From an uncultured Bacteroidia bacterium (lineage in GTDB: Bacteria; Bacteroidota; Bacteroidia; Bacteroidales; UBA932): a stretch of DNA of 64,000 nt. The notes beneath the pieces were generated by a model. It was not told the origin of the DNA. It saw nothing but the letters and a program-made list of their open reading frames with translations, and did no database searches. The position numbers and the translations under genes were made by a program. Of this stretch, positions 16,059 through 23,249 are shown piece by piece. Every line of letters starts with the position of its first letter. Position 1 is the first letter of the stretch. The DNA lies in assembly GCA_902762655.1 (NCBI GenBank), contig CACWOZ010000003.1:62001-126000 (forward strand), written 5' to 3'.

Positions 16059-16523
16059 TTAGTCTCCAAGTATCAGGGACACTATCACAATCAGCGCCAA
16101 GGCAATGATAACAAAGAGGCGGAATCGGCTGTCTTCAGACAAGCGGTACTTCCTGGATGTAGGAGCTGGAGCCGAATTAGCAGACACGGTAGCCATTGCT
16201 TCTTCGCTGGGAAGATAGTGTTCCCGGACGGTTTTCAAGAGTTCGGTGGCCTGGGCAATCAGCTTTTCGCACTCGACCACCTCGTCTTCAAGTTCCTCGC
16301 TATCCTCGAAATCACTCGTGTACTCTTGCTCCCTCTCCTCATCATCGTCAATGGCCTCAACGGGAAGATTGGAGATGAGACGGTTGACATCGGCCTGAAT
16401 CTCGTTCAATTTCCTTTCCAGGTCCAGAACGTCAAAGGTAGGATCGAGGAGGTACTCATTCTCGGTCATGGCCTGCAGGAAGCCGATTCCAGCACGGACG
16501 GCAGCTGATTCATTTTCAAACAT
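16059..16523 (-). CDS. Hypothetical acidic tail-anchored protein
   Basis: I do not recognise this family. With the start at 16523 it has 154 residues: a helical N-terminal half, a highly acidic stretch (AIDDDEEREQEY, DFEDSEELEDEVVE), a Ser/Ala/Pro linker, and one hydrophobic helix at the C-terminus (FVIIALALIVIVSLILG). That makes it a tail-anchored membrane protein with its bulk in the cytoplasm. An alternative ATG at 16550 would overlap the glycosylase gene by 22 nt; the start at 16523 leaves a 5-nt gap and is preferred. Confidence 0.65.
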   Translation of the reverse strand: MFENESAAVRAGIGFLQAMTENEYLLDPTFDVLDLERKLNEIQADVNRLISNLPVEAIDDDEEREQEYTSDFEDSEELEDEVVECEKLIAQATELLKTVREHYLPSEEAMATVSANSAPAPTSRKYRLSEDSRFRLFVIIALALIVIVSLILGD

Positions 16524-16528
16524 AGGCG

Positions 16529-17047
16529 TCAGTCGAATAAATGCGCCCATTCCCGGGCAAGGTTCTCTACATATCCCCAGCCGTAGTTCTTGTTGCTTCC
16601 ACTGGTTTCCGGAATCCGGAGTACACGGACATCGGCAAGGGCCGGTTTTTGCGCCAGCTCTCTCGCAATCTTGTGGCCGAATTCTTTGTACTTCCCGAAT
16701 CCGTTGATGCCAATGGTCTTGATGGTAGGATGAGCGGCAAGGAAGGCTGGTATATCGTTGGGATGACCGTCCCGGATGTCTTTGTCATTGCTGCTTTCTG
16801 GCCGGATGGCGGATTCATAGTAGTCCCAAAGGACAATGTGGTATTTCGCCAGAAGGGCTTTCTTTTGCGTATAGTCCGCCGGCATAGGTTCTCCCGTGAG
16901 ATAGCACAATACCTTCCATATTCGGTTGGAATTGGAAAAGTAGTATTGCCGATGCTCCAGTGATTCCCCACCAGGCAGTGTGCCGAGGATGAGGATTTGG
17001 GGCTCATCACAGAGAAGCGGTTCGAATCCTTTTGTTCTGGATGTCAT
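16529..17047 (-). CDS. DNA-deoxyinosine (hypoxanthine) glycosylase, UDG superfamily
   Basis: A 172-residue uracil-DNA-glycosylase-fold protein of the hypoxanthine-DNA glycosylase type (TIGR04274). LGTLPGGESLEHRQYYFSNS is the motif A region, LWDYYESAIRPESSNDKDI follows, and IPETSGSNKNYGW stands for the C-terminal DNA-intercalating motif. It would remove deaminated adenine from DNA. A promoter core TATCTTTG at 17055-17062 ends 7 nt before the ATG, so the mRNA should be nearly leaderless. The tail-anchored protein gene follows at once. Confidence 0.85.
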   Translation of the reverse strand: MTSRTKGFEPLLCDEPQILILGTLPGGESLEHRQYYFSNSNRIWKVLCYLTGEPMPADYTQKKALLAKYHIVLWDYYESAIRPESSNDKDIRDGHPNDIPAFLAAHPTIKTIGINGFGKYKEFGHKIARELAQKPALADVRVLRIPETSGSNKNYGWGYVENLAREWAHLFD

Positions 17048-17107
17048 AGTTTTACAAAGATATAAATAGCCACGAATATTTCAATTTGATAATTGAAAGA
17101 AAACTCG

Positions 17108-17169
17108 TAATTTTGCCTTGTCTGGTTCTCCATCCACGATCAAATGGAACTGTAAAACTATTGTTGATT
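17108..17169 (+). promoter_or_regulatory. Promoter and conserved leader of module A, copy 1
   Basis: Promoter core TAATTTTG (17108-17115) is followed by a leader of which 39 nt (17118-17156) are identical to the leader of the second copy on the other strand (31918-31956). The block contains a possible stem TCCAT/ATGGA. The identity is far higher than between the two downstream genes, so the leader itself must be under selection or recently exchanged. Confidence 0.75.
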
Positions 17170-17412
17170 ATGGGAAAGGTGCGGCTGAAGGTTCTAACAG
17201 TTCCTGCTTTAGATCCGGTCACTTATCAAGAACATACCGCTTTCTGCGTATCCAGCCTTTTAGGTGGGCAGATTCAATGTGCATCAGGCTGGACGCTGCA
17301 AGATGCAATTGAAACCTATTGCAAGTGGTACAAAACTGATCGTGGCCAAATCTCCTTGGCGCGGCCTTTCCTTCCGCAAAGGCCTATGGGAGATGGTGGA
17401 ATTAGACGCTAA
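17170..17412 (+). CDS. Module A small protein, copy 1 (unknown function)
   Basis: An 80-residue protein that is clearly homologous to the product of 31655-31903: both have VRLxVxTVP at the start, IQC(A/S)SG(W/F)TL(Q/R)DAI in the middle and LxRPFLPQ near the end. I do not know the family. The start is the ATG just before GKVRLK, chosen by alignment to the other copy. The 3' end overlaps the next gene by 20 nt in another frame, as in the second copy (26 nt). This suggests coupled expression of a small protein and a nuclease-like protein, possibly as antidote and toxin. Confidence 0.75.
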   Translation: MGKVRLKVLTVPALDPVTYQEHTAFCVSSLLGGQIQCASGWTLQDAIETYCKWYKTDRGQISLARPFLPQRPMGDGGIRR

Positions 17413-18220
17413 GAGTTCTGTATTATTACAATCTTTTCCTAATAAGGGAAAGGTCTATGTAATGGTAGGATTAGATGATTCTAGTCCGGATTATAATGAT
17501 TTGTTATCTATAGCGTTCTGTTTTGCACGGAAGGGCCATACTGTGGTAATACTAAAGCCAACTCATTATAAAGACCCGTTATACCATGATGTTTACGGTT
17601 CTTTAGTTGGAACAAGATACTATCGTAAATGTCCCGACTTGCTAGTCGATGGAGATTTCTATGAATATGAGAGTTATAAGCGCCCTTTTGAAATGGGGAA
17701 AATTGAAAGAATGCTATCAAGGGGTGCCAAACAATCCAGTAATATTGTGATAGATGTCCGTGGAACTAACGTGACTAAAAAAACCATTAACAGCAAGATT
17801 CAGCATCTAAAAGAGCAAGTCAGTAATAAGGGTGATATTGAAAGTGTTTGGCTGTATGATGGAGAGGGTTTAGAGAGGGTATATAAAGAAAAGCAGAGGA
17901 GCGTCCTCCTCTACCTCTGCGGAGAAACATCTCCGGCTCGCCAATCCGTAGAATGGCATGGATATTTCCTTTCTGCAAAGGTAATACTTCTTTTTGAAAT
18001 ACCAAGTAATTCTCCACTATTCCTCTACAGAGGCAAGTGTCTGCTTCTTGAACTTCTTGCGGTCGTAGATCTTTTTGGATTTATGCAGTGCCTTCCGGAA
18101 CGAAGTCGGTCGCCCGTGAAGCGCGATGTCCTCCTCCCGCGCCGCCCGGCGATTGGCGAGAAGGAAATCCTTTACCGTTATGCGGAGTTTTTTGGGGTGC
18201 TTGGGCTTGGAGGGCATTGA
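17393..18220 (+). CDS. PD-(D/E)XK, CdiA-tRNase-like protein of module A, copy 1 (extended or damaged 3' end)
   Basis: The first about 166 codons look like a free-standing CdiA C-terminal tRNase-type domain: a helix with an acidic residue, then ARKGHTVVILKP, KCPDLLVDGDFYEYESYK, a lysine/arginine helix with SRGAKQSSNIVIDVRG, and VWLYDGEGLERVYK. The expected D...ExK site reads D...EYE, so a catalytic lysine may be lost. Beyond about 17890 the frame stays open through a hairpin and the antisense strand of another gene, to 18220. That part is unlikely to be native, and a lost stop is the simplest reading. Confidence 0.5.
   Translation: MVELDAKSSVLLQSFPNKGKVYVMVGLDDSSPDYNDLLSIAFCFARKGHTVVILKPTHYKDPLYHDVYGSLVGTRYYRKCPDLLVDGDFYEYESYKRPFEMGKIERMLSRGAKQSSNIVIDVRGTNVTKKTINSKIQHLKEQVSNKGDIESVWLYDGEGLERVYKEKQRSVLLYLCGETSPARQSVEWHGYFLSAKVILLFEIPSNSPLFLYRGKCLLLELLAVVDLFGFMQCLPERSRSPVKRDVLLPRRPAIGEKEILYRYAEFFGVLGLGGH
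17885..17970 (-). ncRNA. Putative small RNA E
   Basis: On the minus strand a strong promoter core TACCTTTG (17976-17983) is followed within 90 nt by a hairpin (CGGAGA/TCTCCG) and a terminator (GCAGAG/CTCTGC arms, 17893-17920) with the tail TTTTCTTT. No convincing gene lies between. The transcript would end opposite the 3' part of the module A nuclease gene and be antisense to it. Confidence 0.5.
17976..17983 (-). promoter_or_regulatory. Promoter core of putative small RNA E
   Basis: TACCTTTG, preceded by A-rich sequence ending GTAT. The same ATTACCTTTG(C) block starts small RNAs C1 and D and the module A copy 2 transcript. Confidence 0.55.
18017..18217 (-). CDS. Small basic conserved protein (SKPKHPKK family)
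   Basis: A 66-residue, very lysine- and arginine-rich protein. It resembles small uncharacterised proteins found repeatedly in Bacteroidales genomes (LRITVKDFLLANRRAAREEDIALHGRP, then KALHKSKKIYDRKKFKK). The function is unknown; the charge would suit nucleic-acid binding. It is the intact copy of the gene whose first 92 bp recur at 15948-16039. It is last in a minus-strand row after the HNH gene, 43 nt away. Confidence 0.75.
   Translation of the reverse strand: MPSKPKHPKKLRITVKDFLLANRRAAREEDIALHGRPTSFRKALHKSKKIYDRKKFKKQTLASVEE
18126..18217. repeat. 92-bp direct repeat, copy 2
   Basis: Second copy of the repeat at 15948-16039, with two mismatches. Here it is the 5' part of an intact small gene, which marks this copy as the source. 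Confidence 0.9.
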
Positions 18221-18260
18221 AAAGAAAGATTATATTTCAAGCGAATTGGGTGCAGACTGC

Positions 18261-19361
18261 CTAACAATAGTCATCAAAGACTTCGCCGCCAGTCCACTCT
18301 TCTCCCATTGCTTCTGTGAATTCTCTTTCGCCTCCGTTGGGGTCAAAAAATGAGCCCAGGTTTTCGTGGACATAAGCACCGTCTCTAATTGAAATTCTGC
18401 AAACGAACCAGGGCTTGCCGTGACCTGCGTCATCGACTTTCTGGTTGTGAGTAAGTACAACGATAGTATTGTCGGCCTCATTGAATCCGACTTTGAATAC
18501 AGCATCGCCATCCTTGTATTGTGAACGAGAGAAGGGTTTGCCAACAACCAGGTTGTCCAGATAGGTTTGCAAGGTCCTCTCCTGCCCTTCTGTGGGGCAC
18601 AGGAGGAATTCGGTAGGCGTTTTCCAGTTTAATTGCTTGGCACAAGGTGTGAGGGAATCCTTTAAGCCATACTGTGCTTCGTACCAGCGTTGGTTAGCTT
18701 CCTCAATGGCTGCTTTGTGTTCTGCCCAAGAGCTATAGGGACCGGCGTAACGAGGCCGGTTACTGGGCTTTGCTGTTGCTACAGGTTTCTCTTCTTCGTA
18801 AATCCATTCACCCACGCTCTGCCCTTTGGGTTTCCGTGCCTCAACGGGCTTAGCAGCCCATTCGTTCCATCGCTTTAGTGAACGTTCGGCCTCTTCCTTG
18901 GTAACAGCACGCATCCACATGAAATTAGAATTTTCGGATTCATGGCCATAGAGCAGCTCCGGATTCTTTAGGAAGTTTTCAATGCTGCCGCAGATGAGTT
19001 CAACCTTGGCTCTGGTGACAGGGTTGTTTAGTGTATTCTCAAGCTTGGTCACCCAGCGGAGATTATCTGGTCTGTTGTTGCGACGATTGATATCGATATG
19101 GTCAGCAACATTCCTATCACCAACTGGTGCACCATGATATGCACAGCAGACTATACGATGAACACGTTCCTGGCCAATAAGCATATAGCCAGACCGTTCG
19201 TCATACTTGCCGAAGGTCCATTCCTCATCCCATTTACGCCTCACACCGTCTCCTTTACATTGACGATAGACGGCACCATTGTCCCGGACATAGTACCGGC
19301 GACCTTTGTATTCGCAGACTCTTTCTTCAGAGAATTCGTTTATTAACTCTTTGTTTTCCAT
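18261..19361 (-). CDS. HNH endonuclease family protein with long C-terminal extension
   Basis: A 366-residue protein. Residues about 15-125 form an HNH_3-type homing-endonuclease-like domain: a start with YKGRRYYVRDNGAVYRQ, then RVHRIVCCAYHG and VADHIDINRRNNRPDNLRWVT, with the HNH residues His, Asn and Asn. The remaining about 240 residues are not recognisable to me, though FKVGFNEADNTIVVLTHNQK and PWFVCRISIRDG suggest a second beta-rich domain. It lies 71 nt after the TonB-like gene. It may be an accessory-region nuclease rather than a homing enzyme. Confidence 0.8.
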   Translation of the reverse strand: MENKELINEFSEERVCEYKGRRYYVRDNGAVYRQCKGDGVRRKWDEEWTFGKYDERSGYMLIGQERVHRIVCCAYHGAPVGDRNVADHIDINRRNNRPDNLRWVTKLENTLNNPVTRAKVELICGSIENFLKNPELLYGHESENSNFMWMRAVTKEEAERSLKRWNEWAAKPVEARKPKGQSVGEWIYEEEKPVATAKPSNRPRYAGPYSSWAEHKAAIEEANQRWYEAQYGLKDSLTPCAKQLNWKTPTEFLLCPTEGQERTLQTYLDNLVVGKPFSRSQYKDGDAVFKVGFNEADNTIVVLTHNQKVDDAGHGKPWFVCRISIRDGAYVHENLGSFFDPNGGEREFTEAMGEEWTGGEVFDDYC

Positions 19362-19432
19362 GCAGGTTTTTGTTTATATCATCAGCCGAATTTCGCCTCT
19401 CTGATTCTATGAAGGTATCTGGATGTGACATT

Positions 19433-20125
19433 TTATTTGGCCACAAAAGTGTACGTAATTGTTCCTGTAGACTTTTCGGGTGCATCAGGATTATAGCTAA
19501 AGCTAGTTTTCAATGCAGATTCTTTGCAAGCATCTATAATCTCCTCATCAGAAATTGTTGATGCGGCATTAACTGAAACAGTGCCAACCATACCGACTCT
19601 ATTTATGGATACATTAATTACAACAATCCCAGCAGGGCCAGTCGCCACTTTCGGTAAATAGGTTGTACCACTCACATATCGGTTCTCGACCTTTACTTTT
19701 GCTGAAACAGATACACGACCACTGGATGATGATGGCTTTGTTGCTGCAGCAGAACTACCGGCGCTAGAGGTTTGCCCCGAGGAGGTATTTTTGGAAACTA
19801 TAGATGTTCCTCCTGACTGGGCCTGGGTGCGAGATAGCCTATCGACGGTTCCCTGAAGAGCCGTAAACTTTGACTCTAGGGACGATACTGATTTTGATAA
19901 TGTTGTGAATTCCCTTTTGCTGACACCAGAGGTTGCTGGAGACTTACCAGCCGGAGCCCCTGTAGAACCAATTGAGTCAAGCTGGGTGGAGAGCTGCTCT
20001 ACTGTAGTAGCCAGCTTAGACATCTCCTTTTTTGTCGTTTCTGTACGGTACACATTGAGTCCGAGGATGGCGATAAGGATAATGGCTAATCCTTTGATGA
20101 TGATGTTATTATTATTGTCTTCCAT
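19433..20125 (-). CDS. TonB-C-terminal-like protein with one membrane helix
   Basis: A 230-residue protein: a membrane helix at about 8-25 (IIIKGLAIILIAILGLNVY), a coiled-coil (EMSKLATTVEQLSTQLDSIG and a second heptad block), a Ser/Thr-rich linker, and a C-terminal TonB-like fold. The last part reads AGIVVINVSINRVGMVGTVSV, then IIDACKESALKTSF and STGTITYTF, as in TonB/TolA energy transducers. The pairing with a membrane-anchored helicase (14 nt upstream) is unexpected. A transport role is not supported by any receptor gene nearby. Confidence 0.75.
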   Translation of the reverse strand: MEDNNNNIIIKGLAIILIAILGLNVYRTETTKKEMSKLATTVEQLSTQLDSIGSTGAPAGKSPATSGVSKREFTTLSKSVSSLESKFTALQGTVDRLSRTQAQSGGTSIVSKNTSSGQTSSAGSSAAATKPSSSSGRVSVSAKVKVENRYVSGTTYLPKVATGPAGIVVINVSINRVGMVGTVSVNAASTISDEEIIDACKESALKTSFSYNPDAPEKSTGTITYTFVAK

Positions 20126-20139
20126 ATAGCGTGTATGAT

Positions 20140-22704
20140 TTAATATCCAATTCTCTTCCTGGGAGTTCTGTGCGTCGAATTGAGATTCACGAATTTGGTT
20201 TCTAGATAGTCACATCCATACTTTTCATTGCAGCAAGCAAATGTTGTGTATGGATTCCCATTCACGGCAACACCCTTTTTGACGACCTTAATGCGACCGC
20301 AGTGGCACTTCGGACATAGCTCCGATTCGGGAATGCCAGCACTATGCTTTGTTTCTGGCTCCAGCGTATTGACAAACTCTTTGACAAACGGTGAAGGATT
20401 ATTAATATCGTAGAGAACCCAAGTGTGTTTCTTGGCCCTGGTAATACCCACGTAGAATACGCGGCGCTCCTCGCTGAAAGCATAAGCATCTGGCTCACTG
20501 AGAACATATTTCAGAACCGGACTGTCACTAATCTGCGAAGGGAATCCTACTGTGCCACCGTTGCAATTCAGAAGGATAATGTAGTCACATTCCAATCCTT
20601 TGGACTGATGAACCGTCATGAATTTCATTTTGCGCCGGCCATAGGTTACATAAGCGCCGTTTTGGCCATCGTGAACAGAAAGCTCCGTGTTCTTGAAGAT
20701 GTTCACGTCGAAACCATATCGACCCAGCAGAAGGATTTCTTTGTCAGCAGGAATCTGGTCGGCCAAGTACTTGACGGTTTCCACAACTCCTTCGCGGCCA
20801 TCAGTTGGCAGGAAATCCAGCTTGGTCTCAGCATCCTCCCGGAAGGAATGCACATTCTTGACGGCCTGTTCAGGATTCGCCAAAATGAACTTGGAGGAAT
20901 CGGCGATAGCGGGCTCCCCGAAGCGATAGGTGGTCTCCATCAGGCATTTCTTTGTGTATCCAAAGAACTTCTCAAAAGACTTAAAAAGTGCCATATCGCT
21001 GCCGGCAAAACGGTAGATGGACTGCCAGTCATCACCCACACAGAACAGCTTTGTGAGGGGCTCTTTCCGCCTCAACGACTCAAGGAAGCGGTAGCGGTCC
21101 ATTGAGATGTCCTGGAATTCATCGACCAGAATATAATCGTAATCCGGACGATGACCGTTGTTGCACAGCTCTGTGGCTCTGATAATGGCATCGGTGAAGT
21201 CAATCATATTGTTCTCCTTTTCAATTCGGCTGTATGCCTCCACGAAAGGAGCCACTATATCGTTGACGGTAACTGCATCCGGGCCCCAGCTGACCTCGCG
21301 GCGGATATCGTCCATGGATCTGCTTCTGGACTTTAGGAGGAAGTTGAACGCCGTAAGCATTCCCAGAATGTTCTCTTCCTGCTGCTGTAGCTCGCGCGCA
21401 ACGTTCTGCTGGGTGGTTTTGCTGAATACGGCCCCTAAATCCAGCAGTTGTTTTGTGAGAACTTGGAACACATCGCCACGATGGAATCCAGCACTTGATG
21501 TCTCCAACAGAATAGTTCCGTTCTGCAGGTGGAGGTTGCGTTTCCAAGACATTCCTTGTTGGTACTTGATTTCGTCTTCCGGGGAGAAGAATGATGGGCA
21601 GCGCCCTGCCTCATTAACAGCAAAGTGTTCCAGATAGATGCGTTTGACTTGCCCATCCGGGCAATCAATATAGATTGAGAAATCCGGGCAATACTGTCGA
21701 TATTCAGCATCGACAGTATTTACCTCATATTTCTCCTCATAGCGAAATTTGATGCCACGTGAGCCCAAGAAATCGCAGATCCGGCTCTCTTCATCTGATT
21801 TGCAGAACACCGGTCGGCCATCCATATTCTTGAAGAAGGCCTGGATGCCGTGTTTCTGGCGGTCCATCATGTAGTCCTCCATTGAGGTGTACTCAAACTG
21901 GTCCCGCATCGTGTACCGGGAGCGGATGATGTAGTCGGCAATGGCTGCTTTGAAGGTCGGATTCTCCTCGGAAAGACGATGATAGACTTGAACTGAGAAG
22001 TCTTGTGGCGTGATGGTCGGCTTTTCACTGGTTGCATCGCCGATGATGTCCAGCGCCAGTTTGTGGAAGGTGCGGCATTTCAGCTTCTTCTCTCCCAGGC
22101 GTTCCGAGAGCGATTCTGCCGCTTTTCTGGTGAAGGTGATGAGCAGAATCTTTTCGGCAAGGACATGTTGCACGTCGATTAGGTACCGTACCTTGCCGAC
22201 GGTGGTCATGGTCTTGCCGCTGCCGGCGCTGCTTATCACGAGCACGTTATCCTCCAAAGACACAACAGCCTCCCGTTGCTGAGTATCGAGAGGATACGCT
22301 AAGACGGTATCGAAATACTGGCTACAGCGGGTGAGCTCATTTTTGATGAAATGCTCATTATTGACCTTCTTGTGGGCCTTTGTGTCTGTCATAGCAGTAT
22401 GGAAACGTTGGAAGGCCTCCTTTTCTGTAGACTCTTTCAGTTCCTTGGTGTTGAGGAGAGACTTAACCTCTCTTTCCAGTGCATCATACTTCTCCGCCAG
22501 CATCAAACGCTCTGCCTCAGTGATGTAATGCCTAAAACTATAGTATTTTCCTATCTCAGCGAATGCACCCTCGATTTCTGGTCTAATACGGGCAATTGCC
22601 TCTAGGCGTTCTATATGCTTATACTCCTTCTGCTTGGAACTGACAGGAATCATCACCCATAGGATGATGGCGACCAAAATCAGAATGATCAAAACATACA
22701 GCAC
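20140..22704 (-). CDS. Membrane-anchored UvrD/helicase IV-like protein with inserted nuclease domain
   Basis: An 854-residue superfamily 1 helicase. An N-terminal hydrophobic helix (residues 1-20) should tie it to the membrane. Walker A is SSAGSGKT at about 155-162. Between helicase parts, about 300-400, lies a PD-(D/E)XK-type domain (CPDFSIYIDCPDGQVKRIYLEHF), as in helicase IV. Later motifs are YILVDEFQDIS, VGDDWQSIYRFAGS, MTVHQSKGLECDYIIL and VGITRAKK. The C-terminus has a four-cysteine zinc module (CPKCHCGR...CCNEKYGC). Membrane anchoring plus nuclease suits a defence or DNA-uptake role, which is inference. Promoter cores lie at 22749-22756 and 22854-22861. Confidence 0.88.
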   Translation of the reverse strand: MLYVLIILILVAIILWVMIPVSSKQKEYKHIERLEAIARIRPEIEGAFAEIGKYYSFRHYITEAERLMLAEKYDALEREVKSLLNTKELKESTEKEAFQRFHTAMTDTKAHKKVNNEHFIKNELTRCSQYFDTVLAYPLDTQQREAVVSLEDNVLVISSAGSGKTMTTVGKVRYLIDVQHVLAEKILLITFTRKAAESLSERLGEKKLKCRTFHKLALDIIGDATSEKPTITPQDFSVQVYHRLSEENPTFKAAIADYIIRSRYTMRDQFEYTSMEDYMMDRQKHGIQAFFKNMDGRPVFCKSDEESRICDFLGSRGIKFRYEEKYEVNTVDAEYRQYCPDFSIYIDCPDGQVKRIYLEHFAVNEAGRCPSFFSPEDEIKYQQGMSWKRNLHLQNGTILLETSSAGFHRGDVFQVLTKQLLDLGAVFSKTTQQNVARELQQQEENILGMLTAFNFLLKSRSRSMDDIRREVSWGPDAVTVNDIVAPFVEAYSRIEKENNMIDFTDAIIRATELCNNGHRPDYDYILVDEFQDISMDRYRFLESLRRKEPLTKLFCVGDDWQSIYRFAGSDMALFKSFEKFFGYTKKCLMETTYRFGEPAIADSSKFILANPEQAVKNVHSFREDAETKLDFLPTDGREGVVETVKYLADQIPADKEILLLGRYGFDVNIFKNTELSVHDGQNGAYVTYGRRKMKFMTVHQSKGLECDYIILLNCNGGTVGFPSQISDSPVLKYVLSEPDAYAFSEERRVFYVGITRAKKHTWVLYDINNPSPFVKEFVNTLEPETKHSAGIPESELCPKCHCGRIKVVKKGVAVNGNPYTTFACCNEKYGCDYLETKFVNLNSTHRTPRKRIGY

Positions 22705-22748
22705 AGGGGCGTGTCAGTAAAATAAAGCAATAGAAGGAGTTGTAAATG

Positions 22749-22756
22749 CAAATTTA
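22749..22756 (-). promoter_or_regulatory. Promoter core of the helicase-TonB-like-HNH row
   Basis: TAAATTTG on the minus strand, 44 nt before the helicase ATG. A second match, TATATTTG, is at 22854-22861. The 167 nt between the helicase and HIT genes hold nothing else that I recognise. Confidence 0.5.
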
Positions 22757-22871
22757 GCAAAAAGTATCACTTCCCCAAAAAGGTGTTGTACATGAGGAAC
22801 TATAGAAGAAAATAGCGATCTCCACGTAAAGCGTTGGTTTGATTGTTCGATAACAAATATAATGATTGCTG

Positions 22872-23249
22872 CTAATACTTTTGTTTATTTGGTATAACCC
22901 CTCTAACTCCACCTTTAGGGTTTGGCACATCTCCTATAAAACGTGGTATTACATGCATGTGTACATGGAATATACTCTGCCCAGCCGCTTCTCCTACATT
23001 AACCCCTATGTTAAATCCGTCCGGGTGGTATTTTTCATCAATGATTCTTTTGACCTCATCCGCAAGTCTTAATAAATCCTGCTTTTCCTCAAAGGTAAGG
23101 TCAAAAAATGATGCTACATGCCTCCTTGGAATAATTAGAGCATGCCCTGGTGAAACAGGAAAACCATCAAAAAAAGCCAAAGATAAGGTTGACGATGCTA
23201 TTATTTCGCGTTCGTATTGAACGCTACAGAAAGGGCAGAGATTATTCAT
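22872..23249 (-). CDS. HIT family nucleotide hydrolase/transferase
   Basis: A 125-residue HIT protein. The start MNNLCPFCS at 23249 is chosen because it gives the usual N-terminal zinc motif CxxC and overlaps the HNH stop by 8 nt. The catalytic triad is HVHMHVIPR. SPGHALIIPRRHVASFFDL and GFNIGVNVGEAAGQSIFHVHMHV are standard. Such enzymes hydrolyse AMP-lysine, AMP-NH2 or dinucleoside polyphosphates. Tight coupling to an HNH endonuclease gene suggests one functional pair, perhaps with the nuclease-helicase upstream. Confidence 0.88.
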   Translation of the reverse strand: MNNLCPFCSVQYEREIIASSTLSLAFFDGFPVSPGHALIIPRRHVASFFDLTFEEKQDLLRLADEVKRIIDEKYHPDGFNIGVNVGEAAGQSIFHVHMHVIPRFIGDVPNPKGGVRGVIPNKQKY

